A stretch of DNA of 52,431 nucleotides. It comes from Mameliella sp. MMSF_3455. GTDB taxonomy: Bacteria > Pseudomonadota > Alphaproteobacteria > Rhodobacterales > Rhodobacteraceae. Made by a program: the position numbers and the translations under genes. Location: positions 1 to 52,431 of the forward strand of contig NZ_JASHJL010000035.1 of NCBI RefSeq assembly GCF_030733205.1, written 5' to 3'. The notes under the pieces were generated by a model. It ran no database searches. It was not told the origin of the DNA and saw nothing but the letters and a program-made list of their open reading frames with translations. Shown here piece after piece: positions 44,165 through 52,431 of this stretch; the stretch's first letter is position 1; every line of letters starts with the position of its first letter.

Positions 44165-45166
44165 ATGACACGCGAGGGCGCGGCGCCTCAAACCGTAAAT
44201 GTACTCATCGTGGCCCAGGCCGGGCGGCTCTCCTACGAGGCCGCGCTCTTTGCCGCATCGCTCACGGCACGGGGCGGCCCGGGCTTTCGCCTGATCGTCG
44301 CGGAACCCGCCCCCGGCCCGCTCTGGCCCGGCGATCCCGGCATCCACCAACCAGAGATCCGCGCCCTGCTGGAGGATCTGGGCGCCGAGATCCGCCGCTT
44401 TGACAGCCGGCATTTCGGCGCCACCTACCCCCATGGCAACAAGATCGAGGCGCTGGAGGTCCTGCCCGAGGGCACGCCCTTCGTCTTTTTCGACACCGAC
44501 ACGCTGATCCTCGACCGGCTGGATCATGTGCCTTTCGATTTCGACCGCCCCACGGCGTCGCTGCGGCGCGAGGGCACCTGGCCGCAGATCGAACTGTACG
44601 GACCCGGCTACACGCAGATCTGGAAATCGCTCTATGACCGGTTCGGGCTGGACTTCGCCAGCAGCCTCGACCTCACGCAACCGGACGAATACTGGCGGCG
44701 ATATCTCTATTTCAACGCCGGCTTCTTCTTTTACCGCTGCCCCCGTGTCTTCGGGCACAGGTTTCGCGACTACGCGCTGTCGGTGCGGGATGATCCGCCG
44801 CCGGAACTCGCCTGCCAGAGCCTCGACCCCTGGTTGGACCAGGTTGTGCTGCCGCTGGTGATCCACGGGCTGGGTGGCGGGCGCGACACGCTGCCGCCGG
44901 GGCTTCTGGACGGGGACGTGACCTGTCACTACCGGCTATTGCCCCTGCTCTATGCCCGCGAAAGCGACAAGGTGGTCGAAGTGCTGGAAGAGGTGGCCGC
45001 GCCGAATCGCATCAAGAAGGTGCTCAAGGGGCATGAGCCCTTCAAGCGGATGATCTACCAGGGCCGCGGCCAGAAGGTGCGCACGCTTTTCGACCGCGGC
45101 AACCTGCCCCGCAAGGAACAGGCCATCCGCAACCGCATCAAGCGCGAAGGCTTCTGGATGCGCTGA
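44165..45166 (+). CDS. Putative glycosyltransferase-like protein
   Basis: 333 aa from the ATG at 44165. The N-terminus VNVLIVAQAGRLSYEAALFA and a central FVFFDTDTLILDRLD (a DxD motif as in GT-A enzymes that bind a nucleotide sugar through a metal) suggest a GT-A fold. ELYGPGYTQIWKSLYDRFGL and FNAGFFFYRCPRVFGHRF resemble acceptor-side regions of surface-polysaccharide transferases. The C-terminus is very basic. Donor and acceptor are unknown. It is divergent from the exported protein gene. Confidence 0.65.
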   Translation: MTREGAAPQTVNVLIVAQAGRLSYEAALFAASLTARGGPGFRLIVAEPAPGPLWPGDPGIHQPEIRALLEDLGAEIRRFDSRHFGATYPHGNKIEALEVLPEGTPFVFFDTDTLILDRLDHVPFDFDRPTASLRREGTWPQIELYGPGYTQIWKSLYDRFGLDFASSLDLTQPDEYWRRYLYFNAGFFFYRCPRVFGHRFRDYALSVRDDPPPELACQSLDPWLDQVVLPLVIHGLGGGRDTLPPGLLDGDVTCHYRLLPLLYARESDKVVEVLEEVAAPNRIKKVLKGHEPFKRMIYQGRGQKVRTLFDRGNLPRKEQAIRNRIKREGFWMR

Positions 45167-45233
45167 GCGCAGAATTCCGCTCTCCCATGGCGCCGTCCAT
45201 GTTACCCTGCCCCTGCGTTCAGGAGGGGCTGTC

Positions 45234-46394
45234 ATGTCACAGGCAATCACGGTGCTGGTGGGCACCAGCAAAGGCTTGTTCCTGCTGCAATCGGATGCGG
45301 CACGAGCGGATTGGTCGGTCAGGGGACCGCTTTGCGATGGCTGGGCCATCAACCATGCCATCGGCAACGCCGAGACCGGCACGCTCTGGGCCGGGGGCGG
45401 CGGCGAATGGTCTGGCGCCGGGGTCTGGCGCTCTGTCGATGGCGGCGCAAGCTGGGACTTGGTCAAACTGGCCGATGGAACCGTCGACGAATGGATCCGC
45501 AACGACCCCGAAACCGCCGCCTTTTTCGGCTCCGAGCCAAAGCCCCCGGCAGAGTTCACCGGCCGGGTCGAGGCGATCTGGTCGCTGGGCCAGGTGGGCG
45601 GCAAGCTCTATGCCGGAGCCAAGCCCGCCACGCTGTTCGTCAGCGAGGACGCGGGCGACACCTGGGTAGCAGTCGAGAGCCTGACCGATCACCCCTCTGC
45701 CGACAGCTGGCAGCCGGGCGGTGCTGGGCTGACGCTGCACACGATCGTGGGCAGCCCGCAGGACGCGGACAAGATGTGGCTGGGGATCTCCGCCGCCGGG
45801 GTCTTTGCGACAGAGGACGCGGGCGGCAGCTGGGAACGGCGCAATCGCCTGTCCAACGCCGAGGCCTGCGGGCATGTGCATCACCCGGCAGGCCCCAAGG
45901 ACGGTGAGACCGGGCATTGCGTGCACAACATGGTCCGCGCACCGGGCGACCCCGACCTTTTGTACCAGCAGAACCACCACGGGGTCTGGCGGTCGTCGGA
46001 TGGCGGACGCAGCTGGGACGACATCACGGCGGGCCTGCCGTCGACATTCGGATTTCCCATCGCGGTGCATCCCGGTCAGCCGCGGACGCTCTGGACCCTG
46101 CCCCTGAACGGCGACAGCGCCGGGCGGTTCCCGCCCGAGGGCAAGGCGGCTGTCTGGCGCTCCCGCGACGGCGGCGACACCTGGGAGGCATGCCGCGAGG
46201 GGCTGCCCGCGGAAAACTGCTTTTTCACCGTGCTGCGTCAGGCGATGGCCACCGACCGGGCGGAGGCACCGGGGGTCTATTTCGGCACCAACTCGGGCTC
46301 TGTCTTTGCCTCCTTCGATGAAGGGGACAGCTGGTCCGAGATCGCCCGCCACCTGCCCACGGTGCTTTGCGTGGAAACCGTGACGGCGGCCTGA
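45234..46394 (+). CDS. Asp-box (BNR) beta-propeller protein, sialidase/VPS10-like
   Basis: 386 aa with CAGGAGGGG before the start. Six or so Asp-box repeats (SxDxGxTW): SVDGGASWDL, SEDAGDTWVAV, TEDAGGSWERR, SSDGGRSWDD, SRDGGDTWEA and SFDEGDSWSE. They form a beta propeller. There is no signal peptide and no sialidase Arg triad I can identify, so it should not be called a sialidase. Function is unknown. It is convergent with the dehalogenase gene, 4 nt apart. Confidence 0.8.
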   Translation: MSQAITVLVGTSKGLFLLQSDAARADWSVRGPLCDGWAINHAIGNAETGTLWAGGGGEWSGAGVWRSVDGGASWDLVKLADGTVDEWIRNDPETAAFFGSEPKPPAEFTGRVEAIWSLGQVGGKLYAGAKPATLFVSEDAGDTWVAVESLTDHPSADSWQPGGAGLTLHTIVGSPQDADKMWLGISAAGVFATEDAGGSWERRNRLSNAEACGHVHHPAGPKDGETGHCVHNMVRAPGDPDLLYQQNHHGVWRSSDGGRSWDDITAGLPSTFGFPIAVHPGQPRTLWTLPLNGDSAGRFPPEGKAAVWRSRDGGDTWEACREGLPAENCFFTVLRQAMATDRAEAPGVYFGTNSGSVFASFDEGDSWSEIARHLPTVLCVETVTAA

Positions 46395-46398
46395 CCGG

Positions 46399-47313
46399 TC
46401 AGCCGTCGCGGTCTTCGGCCCAGGCCGCAAGCGCCGCGCGCGCGACCTGCGTGCCGTGGGTTTCCTGCACGAAATGCCCGGCGTCAGGCAGCATCAGCGG
46501 AGGGCGCGAGATCCCGAGGATCTCGTGCATCCGCTGCATCAGCCAGGGCGGGATCAGCTTGTCCTGTTCGCCAACGGCCATGAAGCTGTCACCCCTGAAC
46601 TCTGACGACCACCAGCGCGCGGCGCGTTTCGAGATCTCGACCCCTTCCATGTGCGGTTCTGTCATGACGAGGAAGGGAAAGCGGCGGGCACCGGCGCGGT
46701 AGCGGGCATCCGGAAACGGCGCGGCATAGGCGGCGGCGACGCGCTCGCTCATGCCGGGGACATACTGCTGGAACAGCGTGGCCATGTCGTAATCCGGATC
46801 TTCGCCATGCATGCGGCGCCAGGCGTCGAAGCCCTCGGTGCTGCCACCGCCGAGTCCCAGAACCGTGTCCATGACCAGCAGCCTGTCGAACCGGTCGGCC
46901 ATGTCCGGCGGAATCGTAAGGCCCAGAATGCCGCCCCAGTCCTGCACGACTAGCGTGATCCGCCGCAGGTCCAGCGCCTCGATCAGGGCAATCAGGCTAT
47001 GGCGATGAAAGTTGAACGTGTAGACCGCATCCTCGACCGGCTTGTCGGATCGGCCAAAGCCGAAGAGGTCCGGGGCGACAACCCGCGCGCCGGTGTCGAG
47101 GAAGACGGGGATCATGTGACGGTAGAGAAAGCTCCACGCCGGTTGACCATGCAGGCAGAGAAAGACAGACGCATCCTCGGGACCTTCGTCGATGCGCGCC
47201 ATGCGCAGCCCCTCATACCCCTTCAGATCGTCGCGATACCTTGGCTGCCACGGAAAATCGGGCAGATCGGCAAATCGGTCCTCTGGCGTGCGGATGGCAT
47301 CAGGCGTCGGCAT
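46399..47313 (-). CDS. Haloalkane dehalogenase
   Basis: 304 aa from the ATG at 47313. Alpha/beta-hydrolase fold: oxyanion HGQPAWSFLYRHM, nucleophile Asp with the first halide-binding Trp in VVQDWGGILGL, second halide Trp in GFDAWRRMHGED, acid Asp in VGEQDKLIPPWL, and His in DAGHFVQETHG. This combination fits family I dehalogenases (DhlA/DhmA type), which hydrolyse haloalkanes to alcohols. Substrate range cannot be read from sequence. A ThDP enzyme gene lies 81 nt upstream on the same strand. Confidence 0.87.
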   Translation of the reverse strand: MPTPDAIRTPEDRFADLPDFPWQPRYRDDLKGYEGLRMARIDEGPEDASVFLCLHGQPAWSFLYRHMIPVFLDTGARVVAPDLFGFGRSDKPVEDAVYTFNFHRHSLIALIEALDLRRITLVVQDWGGILGLTIPPDMADRFDRLLVMDTVLGLGGGSTEGFDAWRRMHGEDPDYDMATLFQQYVPGMSERVAAAYAAPFPDARYRAGARRFPFLVMTEPHMEGVEISKRAARWWSSEFRGDSFMAVGEQDKLIPPWLMQRMHEILGISRPPLMLPDAGHFVQETHGTQVARAALAAWAEDRDG

Positions 47314-47394
47314 GTCGGTTCTCCCCCGGAATATCAAAAGCAGACCCCGCCGGGGCCTGCCCTGTCAACGCCGTCAACGCCGGGGCCATCGCCC

Positions 47395-49017
47395 TCAGAT
47401 ACGCATGCGCGGCACGTCGTTCGGGTCCAGCCGCAGATCGATCAGCACCGGCTTGGTCCGGGTATCGAGCGTCGAAAGCGCCAGTTCCAGATCATCCGCA
47501 GAGCGCACCTCGATTCCCTGCCCGCCCAAGGCGGTGGCGACCTCTGCGAAAGAGGGCCAGTCGAACTCGGTCAGGCTGGGGTCCATCTTGCGGTCGAGGA
47601 ACTGGATGTGCTCGGCGCCATAGGCAGAGTCATTGGCGAGGATCACGATCAGATCCAGCCCCAGCCGCACGGCGGTGTTGAATTCATTGATACCGCCCAT
47701 CATGAATCCGCCATCGCCGGTGAACATGACGACGGGCCGGTCCGGCACGGCCAGCCCCGCGCCGATGGCCTCTTGCAGGCCCAGCCCGATGGAGCCGAAA
47801 TTCGCCGTCACCACGAAGCTGCGCGGATCGGGCGCGGAAATCCGGCACCAGACCTCTGTCATGAAGCGGCCACCATCGGTGACCAGCACCCGGTCCTTGG
47901 GCAGAGCCTGTTCCAGCCTGTCGAGCGCGTGGACGTAGTTGACGCATCCCGGCGCCGTCCTGTCGGTGCCCAGCGGATGCGCGGTCAGCGCCTCACCGTC
48001 CAGTTCCCTGGTGAAACCGCTGCCGGGGATTTCGGCCTCGTCCAGCCAATACAGTATGGTTTCGGCGGTCAAACCCGCGTCAGCCACCAGCGCCGCGTCG
48101 GGGTGGATGCTGCCGCCGATGGCGGTGGCCTCGATGTCCACCTGCACGATGCGCTTGTCCTTCATCAGCTTGCCGCGATCGGAGGTAAACTCATGCAGGC
48201 CGGTGCCGAAACAGACGATGCAATCGGATTTCGCGATCAGGTCATAGGCGGCGGGGGTCGAGAGTGTGCCGAAAATGTCCATGTTGTAGGGGTGATCGTT
48301 GAACAGGCCCTTCGCCTTGAGCGTGGTGGCCAGCGGTGCCTCCAGCCGGTCGGCCAGCCGGATCAGGGTATCGCGCGCCCCCACGGCCCCGCCCCCGGCC
48401 AGGATGATCGGACGGCGGGCCGAGGCGATCATGCCGATGGCCTGATCCAGCGTGTCACCTTCGGCCACGCCGCCCGGGTTGGTAAAGACGCTGAGCGGGC
48501 GGCAGTCATGCGCCACCTCCTGCCACATGAAATCGGCGGGCATGTTGAGTACGATGGGACGGCGTTCCACCTGCGCGCGGTAAAAGGCGCGGGCCACGTC
48601 GGCGCCAGCGGTTTCCGGTGCGCGCAATTGCACGAAACCGGCGCCGGTGGATTTGACCAGCTCGCGCTGGTCGATGCCCTGCAGGTGGCGCGGGTTGGAC
48701 ACCGGCGTATCGCCCGCCAGCAGCACCATCGGGATATGGCCCCGCACCCCCTCTGTCAGCGCGGTGGTGCAATTGGTCAGCGCGGGACCATGGGTGACAG
48801 AGGCCACGCCCACCTGTCCCGAGACATGGGCATAGGACAGGGCCATCAGGACCGAACTGCCCTCATGCGCCGCGGGCACAAAGCGCCCGCCGCAGTCGCG
48901 CACGAAACTGTCGACCATGAAGAGATTGGCGTCCCCCATCAGGCCGAACATCGTGGTAATGCCGTGATCGCCCACGGCGCGGGCAATGGACTGGTGGACA
49001 TGCATCTGTTCGGTCAT
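47395..49017 (-). CDS. Thiamine-diphosphate enzyme of the acetolactate synthase family
   Basis: 540 aa from the ATG at 49017. Residues 1-170 form the PYR domain with the catalytic Glu in PAAHEGSSVLMA; the middle domain holds PIILAGGGAVGARD; the C-terminal PP domain has the ThDP/Mg motif GDGGFMMGGINEFN with VILANDSAYG. It is not a standard IlvB (no small subunit gene nearby). Likely reactions include decarboxylation or carboligation of a 2-oxo acid. It is divergent from metY by 250 bp, and the dehalogenase gene follows, so a shared catabolic role is possible. Confidence 0.83.
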   Translation of the reverse strand: MTEQMHVHQSIARAVGDHGITTMFGLMGDANLFMVDSFVRDCGGRFVPAAHEGSSVLMALSYAHVSGQVGVASVTHGPALTNCTTALTEGVRGHIPMVLLAGDTPVSNPRHLQGIDQRELVKSTGAGFVQLRAPETAGADVARAFYRAQVERRPIVLNMPADFMWQEVAHDCRPLSVFTNPGGVAEGDTLDQAIGMIASARRPIILAGGGAVGARDTLIRLADRLEAPLATTLKAKGLFNDHPYNMDIFGTLSTPAAYDLIAKSDCIVCFGTGLHEFTSDRGKLMKDKRIVQVDIEATAIGGSIHPDAALVADAGLTAETILYWLDEAEIPGSGFTRELDGEALTAHPLGTDRTAPGCVNYVHALDRLEQALPKDRVLVTDGGRFMTEVWCRISAPDPRSFVVTANFGSIGLGLQEAIGAGLAVPDRPVVMFTGDGGFMMGGINEFNTAVRLGLDLIVILANDSAYGAEHIQFLDRKMDPSLTEFDWPSFAEVATALGGQGIEVRSADDLELALSTLDTRTKPVLIDLRLDPNDVPRMRI

Positions 49018-49191
49018 CGCGCGGCTCTCCTGTGTCTGTCCCGGACTGGATACCGGAGAGAAGATGCGGGTTTCACGCGAATCCGGCGTCACAGTTACGG
49101 ATTTTGCACCCGATCCACTTCAGGAAAGGTAACCATGCGCGAATCCCGCATGCGCGGCAGTCATGGCATCAAAGATCCGCAGAACGCATCC

Positions 49192-49214
49192 GGGGCCGCG
49201 AAGAAACTGGCCCC
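49192..49214. other. Hairpin in the metY leader
   Basis: GGGGCC (49192-49197) pairs with GGCCCC (49209-49214) around 11 nt, about 50 nt before the metY start. The 250-bp gap between the ThDP gene and metY must hold both promoters. I looked for SAM-II and SAM/SAH riboswitch patterns and did not recognise one. Confidence 0.35.
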
Positions 49215-49267
49215 CGGCCCGGCAATCGCTTACTCCTGTGCCCGACACATGGAAGGGAGACCATTGA

Positions 49268-50563
49268 ATGACCCAAGACGCGCCCAGCTTCGGCTTTGAC
49301 ACGTTGCAGATTCACGCCGGCGCCCGGCCCGACCCGGCCACCGGCGCGCGGCAGGTGCCGATCTACCAGACCACGGCCTATGTGTTCCGCGATGCCGAAC
49401 ATGCCGCCGCGCTCTTCAACCTGCAGGAAGTGGGCTACATCTACTCGCGACTGACCAACCCGACGGTTGCCGCGCTGCAGGAACGCGTCGCGGTTCTGGA
49501 AGGCGGCGCCGGGGCGGTCTGCTGTTCCTCGGGGCACGCGGCGCAGATCATGGCGCTGTTCCCGCTGATGGCGCCGGGGTGCAACGTGGTGGTTTCGACG
49601 CGCCTTTACGGCGGCTCGATCACCCAGTTCAGCCAGACCATCAAGCGCTTTGGCTGGTCAGCGAAATTCGTCGATACCGATGACCTTGCCGCCGTCGAGG
49701 CCGCCATCGACGACGACACCCGCGCGGTATTCTGCGAGTCGATCGCCAACCCGGGCGGCTACATCACCGACATCGACGCGCTGGCCAAGATCGCCGACAA
49801 GGCGGGCCTGCCGCTGATCGTCGACAACACCTCGGCGACGCCCTACCTCTGCCGCCCCATCGAACATGGCGCGACACTGGTGGTGCATTCGATGACCAAG
49901 TTCCTGACCGGCAACGGCACCGTCACCGGCGGCGTCGTGGTGGATTCCGGCAACTTCGACTGGTCCGCCAGCGACAAGTTCCCCTCGCTCTCCGCCCCGG
50001 AACCGGCCTACCACGGGCTGAAATTCCACGAGACCTTCGGCCCGCTGGCCTTCACCTTTCACGGGATCGCCGTGGGCCTGCGCGACCTTGGCATGACGCT
50101 GAACCCGCAAGCGGCACATTACACGCTGATGGGGATCGAGACGCTGAGCCTGCGCATGGCGCGTCATGTCGAGAACGCCGAAAAGATCGCTTCCTGGCTG
50201 GAAGGGCACGCCGCCGTCGAGGGCGTGACCTATGCCGGGCTGGAGTCCTCTCCCTACAAGGAGCGCGCCAGCCGGATCTGCCCCAAAGGCGCGGGTGGCC
50301 TGTTCACCGTTGCGCTGAAAGGCGGCTATGACGCCTGCGTCAAGTTCGTGGACTCGCTGGAAATCTTCTCGCACGTCGCGAACCTGGGCGATACCCGCAG
50401 CCTGGTGATCCACTCGGCCTCGACCACCCATCGCCAGCTGACCGAGGAACAGCAGATTGCCGCGGGCGCGGCACCGAACGTGGTGCGGATCTCGATCGGG
50501 ATCGAGGATGCGGACGACCTGATCGCCGACCTCGACCAGGCGCTGAACAAGGCCTCTGCCTGA
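49268..50563 (+). CDS. metY: O-acetylhomoserine sulfhydrylase
   Basis: 431 aa. Cys/Met-metabolism PLP enzyme: GFDTLQIHAGARPDPATGAR at the start, YSRLTNPTVAALQERVA, VDNTSATPYLCRPIEHGA and the PLP-Lys in HSMTKFLTGNGTVTGG. It makes homocysteine from O-acetylhomoserine and sulfide. The length and the C-terminal HRQLTEEQQIAAGAAPNVVR match MetY rather than MetZ. GAAGGGAG precedes the start. It is divergent from the ThDP enzyme gene. Confidence 0.95.
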   Translation: MTQDAPSFGFDTLQIHAGARPDPATGARQVPIYQTTAYVFRDAEHAAALFNLQEVGYIYSRLTNPTVAALQERVAVLEGGAGAVCCSSGHAAQIMALFPLMAPGCNVVVSTRLYGGSITQFSQTIKRFGWSAKFVDTDDLAAVEAAIDDDTRAVFCESIANPGGYITDIDALAKIADKAGLPLIVDNTSATPYLCRPIEHGATLVVHSMTKFLTGNGTVTGGVVVDSGNFDWSASDKFPSLSAPEPAYHGLKFHETFGPLAFTFHGIAVGLRDLGMTLNPQAAHYTLMGIETLSLRMARHVENAEKIASWLEGHAAVEGVTYAGLESSPYKERASRICPKGAGGLFTVALKGGYDACVKFVDSLEIFSHVANLGDTRSLVIHSASTTHRQLTEEQQIAAGAAPNVVRISIGIEDADDLIADLDQALNKASA

Positions 50564-50589
50564 ACCGGATCGGCATGAACAAAAACGGC

Positions 50590-50622
50590 CGCCGCAGGGC
50601 AACTGCGGCGACCTCTTGATTT
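50590..50622 (+). terminator. Likely terminator after metY
   Basis: CGCCGCAG (50590-50597) pairs with CTGCGGCG (50603-50610) around GGCAA. TCTTGATTTT follows, a moderately T-rich tail. It starts 27 nt after the metY stop. Confidence 0.6.
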
Positions 50623-50641
50623 TCAGGGACGGGAAACCGCC

Positions 50642-51349
50642 TCACTCGCTGACGGAAAAGACCATCGTGACCTCGGCCCGCACCTCGATCTCTCCGGCGG
50701 CCACCGGCACGTCGCGGGCAGCCGGTGCCTCTTCCACGACCATCGGTTCCGGTCCGGCGGTGGAACGAACCAGCGGTTCGGCAGTGTCGCGCAGTTCCAG
50801 CACCGGGCCCAGGGTCACGCCAGCGGCATCGGCATAAAGCTCGGCCTTGGCGATGGCATCGGCGACCGCGCGGCGGCGCGCCTCGTCCTCGACTTCGCGC
50901 GGTTCCTGAACACCGAAGGTCAGGCTTTGCAACTGGTTTGCACCGTCATCCAGGACCGCCGACAACAGCGCGCCGATCCCGTCCATGTCACGGATACGCA
51001 CGCGGACGGTGTTGGTGGCGTAGTAGCCGACAAAGACGTCCTCGTTGCGATCGCGGTCCCATCGGGTCTGCTCGTTGACGCGCAGCTGGGTGGTCTGGAT
51101 GTCGCGCGCCTCGATCCCGAGCCCCTTGAGGCGGGACAGGATTGCATCCACCGCCGTCGAGGTTGCGTTCATTGCCTCGACAGCTGTCTTGCCGCGCCCC
51201 GTGGCGCCCAGCGATATCGTCGCCATGTCGGGCACCGCGGCGATGCGGGCCTCTCCCGACACGGACAGGCGGCCTTCCGCCGATGCCGCATGCGGCACGC
51301 CCAAGGGCAGCGCGAGGGCCAGTATCGTCAAGAATGCTGAAATTCGCAT
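50642..51349 (-). CDS. Periplasmic SIMPL (DUF541) domain protein
   Basis: 235 aa from the ATG at 51349, giving a signal peptide ending near PHAASAEG. The mature part matches SIMPL: LSVSGEARIAAVPDMATISLG, IQTTQLRVNEQTRWD, GYYATNTVRVRIRDMDGIGAL and DEARRRAVADAIAKAELYAD. Bacterial members include E. coli YggE, linked to oxidative-stress tolerance. Mode of action is unknown. It is divergent from the PilM/GspL-like gene with 167 bp between. Confidence 0.88.
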   Translation of the reverse strand: MRISAFLTILALALPLGVPHAASAEGRLSVSGEARIAAVPDMATISLGATGRGKTAVEAMNATSTAVDAILSRLKGLGIEARDIQTTQLRVNEQTRWDRDRNEDVFVGYYATNTVRVRIRDMDGIGALLSAVLDDGANQLQSLTFGVQEPREVEDEARRRAVADAIAKAELYADAAGVTLGPVLELRDTAEPLVRSTAGPEPMVVEEAPAARDVPVAAGEIEVRAEVTMVFSVSE

Positions 51350-51516
51350 AAAATACCTCACAATCAGCCGGAATCTGCGCTGACTGTCTCGCGAGAGGGG
51401 GAAATCGGCAAGAGGGCAACAGCCGCTTTCTTTTCTTCGGCAAAGAGTTGCCCTATATATTTTAGGCACTGCCTTAGGACTCCCGCAGGCAGGGATGGCC
51501 TGATAAGACACGCTTC

Positions 51517-52431
51517 ATGATACCAAATTTCGCGCTCTCGCTCTCTTTCGAAGGCATCGCCCTGCTCAGGCGCATGGGCCCCCGATGGGCCCGGATCGAC
51601 GATGTTCCGCTCGATCATCCGGATTTCGATTCCCGCGTGATTGCCTTGCGCGACCGGGCCGAAAGCCTGGATCCGAGCGGCGCACAGGTGGCCCTGATCA
51701 TCCCGAACGAGCAGATCCGCTACCTCGACCAGCCAGACCTGGGCGGTGACGAGACGGCGCGCGACCTCGCGATCCGCGCCTCGCTGGACGGCGCGACGCC
51801 CTATGCCGTGAACGAGCTGAAATACGACTACGTCGTGACCGACGGGCGCCTGCAGATCGCCGCGGTCGCGATCGAAACACTGGACGAAGCGCAGAGCTTC
51901 GCGGTCGAACACGGGTTCGACCCGGTCAGCTTCATGGCACAGGCGCCCGAGGGGGCCTTCGACTCGGCGGTTTTCTTCGGCAAGGCCAAGGGGTGGAGCA
52001 AAGCCGCCTCGCGCCCGGCGCGGGCCATCCGCATCGTCGAGGCCGACGAGGCCGCGTTGCAGCCCTTGCCCAAGCCCGACCTCTTTGCCGCTGCCGCGCC
52101 GAAACCGCAGGCAGAAAAGCCGGAGACGCCCCCGGCCAAACCTGCACACCCCGAACCCGCGCAATCCGAACCTGCGCAACCCGAAGCGCACAAGCCGGAT
52201 GCGAAGCCCGCCGCTCCGCAGTCCGCGGCCCCGACACCGGTCGAGAGCGCGCAACCGGCGCCCCCCGAGGCGGCCGCCACAGACACGGCCGCCGAAGCGC
52301 CAGCCTCGAAGAGCCCGGCGCCGAGAAACCCGGCCCCAACGCCTGCTCCGGCCCCCGGTGATCAGCCCCGTAAGGCTCCGGCACCCAAAGTGACCGGAGC
52401 AGAGCCATCGGTTCCGGCGGCGCCCAAGATC
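51517..52431 (+). CDS. PilM/GspL-like protein with Pro/Ala-rich tail (partial)
   Basis: Open from the ATG at 51517 to the window end (305 codons, no stop), so the gene is cut. The first 150 residues read like the actin-fold cytoplasmic domain of PilM or GspL: IPNFALSLSFEGIALLRRMG, VALIIPNEQIRYLDQPDL, LAIRASLDGATPYAVNELKY and the QIAAVAIETLDEAQSFA strand-helix. From residue 185 on it is low-complexity, rich in Pro, Ala, Glu and Lys. In such proteins a membrane anchor often follows, which cannot be seen here. Type II secretion or type IV pilus role is inference. Confidence 0.55.
   Translation, partial: MIPNFALSLSFEGIALLRRMGPRWARIDDVPLDHPDFDSRVIALRDRAESLDPSGAQVALIIPNEQIRYLDQPDLGGDETARDLAIRASLDGATPYAVNELKYDYVVTDGRLQIAAVAIETLDEAQSFAVEHGFDPVSFMAQAPEGAFDSAVFFGKAKGWSKAASRPARAIRIVEADEAALQPLPKPDLFAAAAPKPQAEKPETPPAKPAHPEPAQSEPAQPEAHKPDAKPAAPQSAAPTPVESAQPAPPEAAATDTAAEAPASKSPAPRNPAPTPAPAPGDQPRKAPAPKVTGAEPSVPAAPKI

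Noticed and set aside
45234-46394. Sialidase
   Set aside because: Asp-boxes are present, but no Arg triad or signal peptide was seen; Asp-boxes occur in many propellers.
47345-47392. CRISPR-like or regulatory repeats
   Set aside because: GCCGGGGCC and GTCAACGCC occur twice each, but only as short chance-level direct repeats in GC-rich sequence.
49018-49267. Riboswitch for SAM upstream of metY
   Set aside because: Alphaproteobacterial metY/metA genes often have SAM-II, but I could not match its pseudoknot pattern here; only a simple GGGGCC/GGCCCC hairpin is visible.

Overview
The window looks like the chromosome of an alphaproteobacterium of the family Rhodobacteraceae, most likely the Roseobacter group. 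The reasons are high GC with strong G/C third positions, an alphaproteobacterial-type ProRS, HdaA beside a PerM-like permease, a PccR-type short-chain acyl-CoA regulator beside pccB, and Rhodobacteraceae-style small lipoproteins. I cannot name a genus. No rRNA, tRNA, CRISPR array, prophage or transposase was recognised. Nearly all of the window is ordinary chromosomal coding sequence, with many 1-4 nt stop/start overlaps.

Layout. 0.1-7 kb (+): a PPDK-like phosphotransferase with a degenerate ATP-grasp half, a cell-wall hydrolase, an extended FolB, folP and glmM (folate and peptidoglycan precursors). 7-10 kb (-): proS, a beta-lactamase-fold serine hydrolase and a DUF2937 membrane protein. 10-16.4 kb (+): a membrane pentapeptide-repeat protein with striking internal repeats, an unknown protein, a PerM/AI-2E family permease, hdaA and ppk. 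16.4-19.6 kb: a block separating ppk from ppx, made of an ArsR-SRPBCC-GFA operon of lower GC and a lone flagellin gene. 19.6-24 kb: ppx, then a minus-strand set (small exported protein, endonuclease/exonuclease/phosphatase protein, TerB-DnaJ protein, glyoxalase-like protein).

24.2-38.5 kb is a propionyl-CoA to succinyl-CoA locus: methylmalonyl-CoA mutase, a sulfotransferase-like gene, pccA, pccB and the divergent regulator pccR with an MFS gene. At least eight small exported, lipoprotein, membrane or unknown genes are scattered between the catalytic genes. TTTGC/GCAAA repeats lie upstream of pccB and directly against the pccR start codon; they are the likely PccR operators.

38.6-45 kb: an amidase with an Excalibur lipoprotein, gatC-gatA, a bacterial ceramidase-family membrane protein, a UPF0173 metallo-hydrolase, an unknown exported protein and a glycosyltransferase-like protein. 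45-52.4 kb: an Asp-box beta-propeller protein, a haloalkane dehalogenase, a ThDP enzyme divergent from metY, a SIMPL protein, and the start of a PilM/GspL-like protein with a Pro/Ala-rich tail that runs off the window.

The most unusual items are: the PPDK paralogue whose ATP-site residues are replaced while the PEP half is intact; FolB fused to what looks like a degenerate amino-acid-kinase fold; a 21-bp perfect inverted repeat inside the pentapeptide-repeat gene; the operator abutting the pccR start codon; and the set of small genes embedded in the propionyl-CoA locus. All family assignments come from reading motifs by eye; no database search was run.
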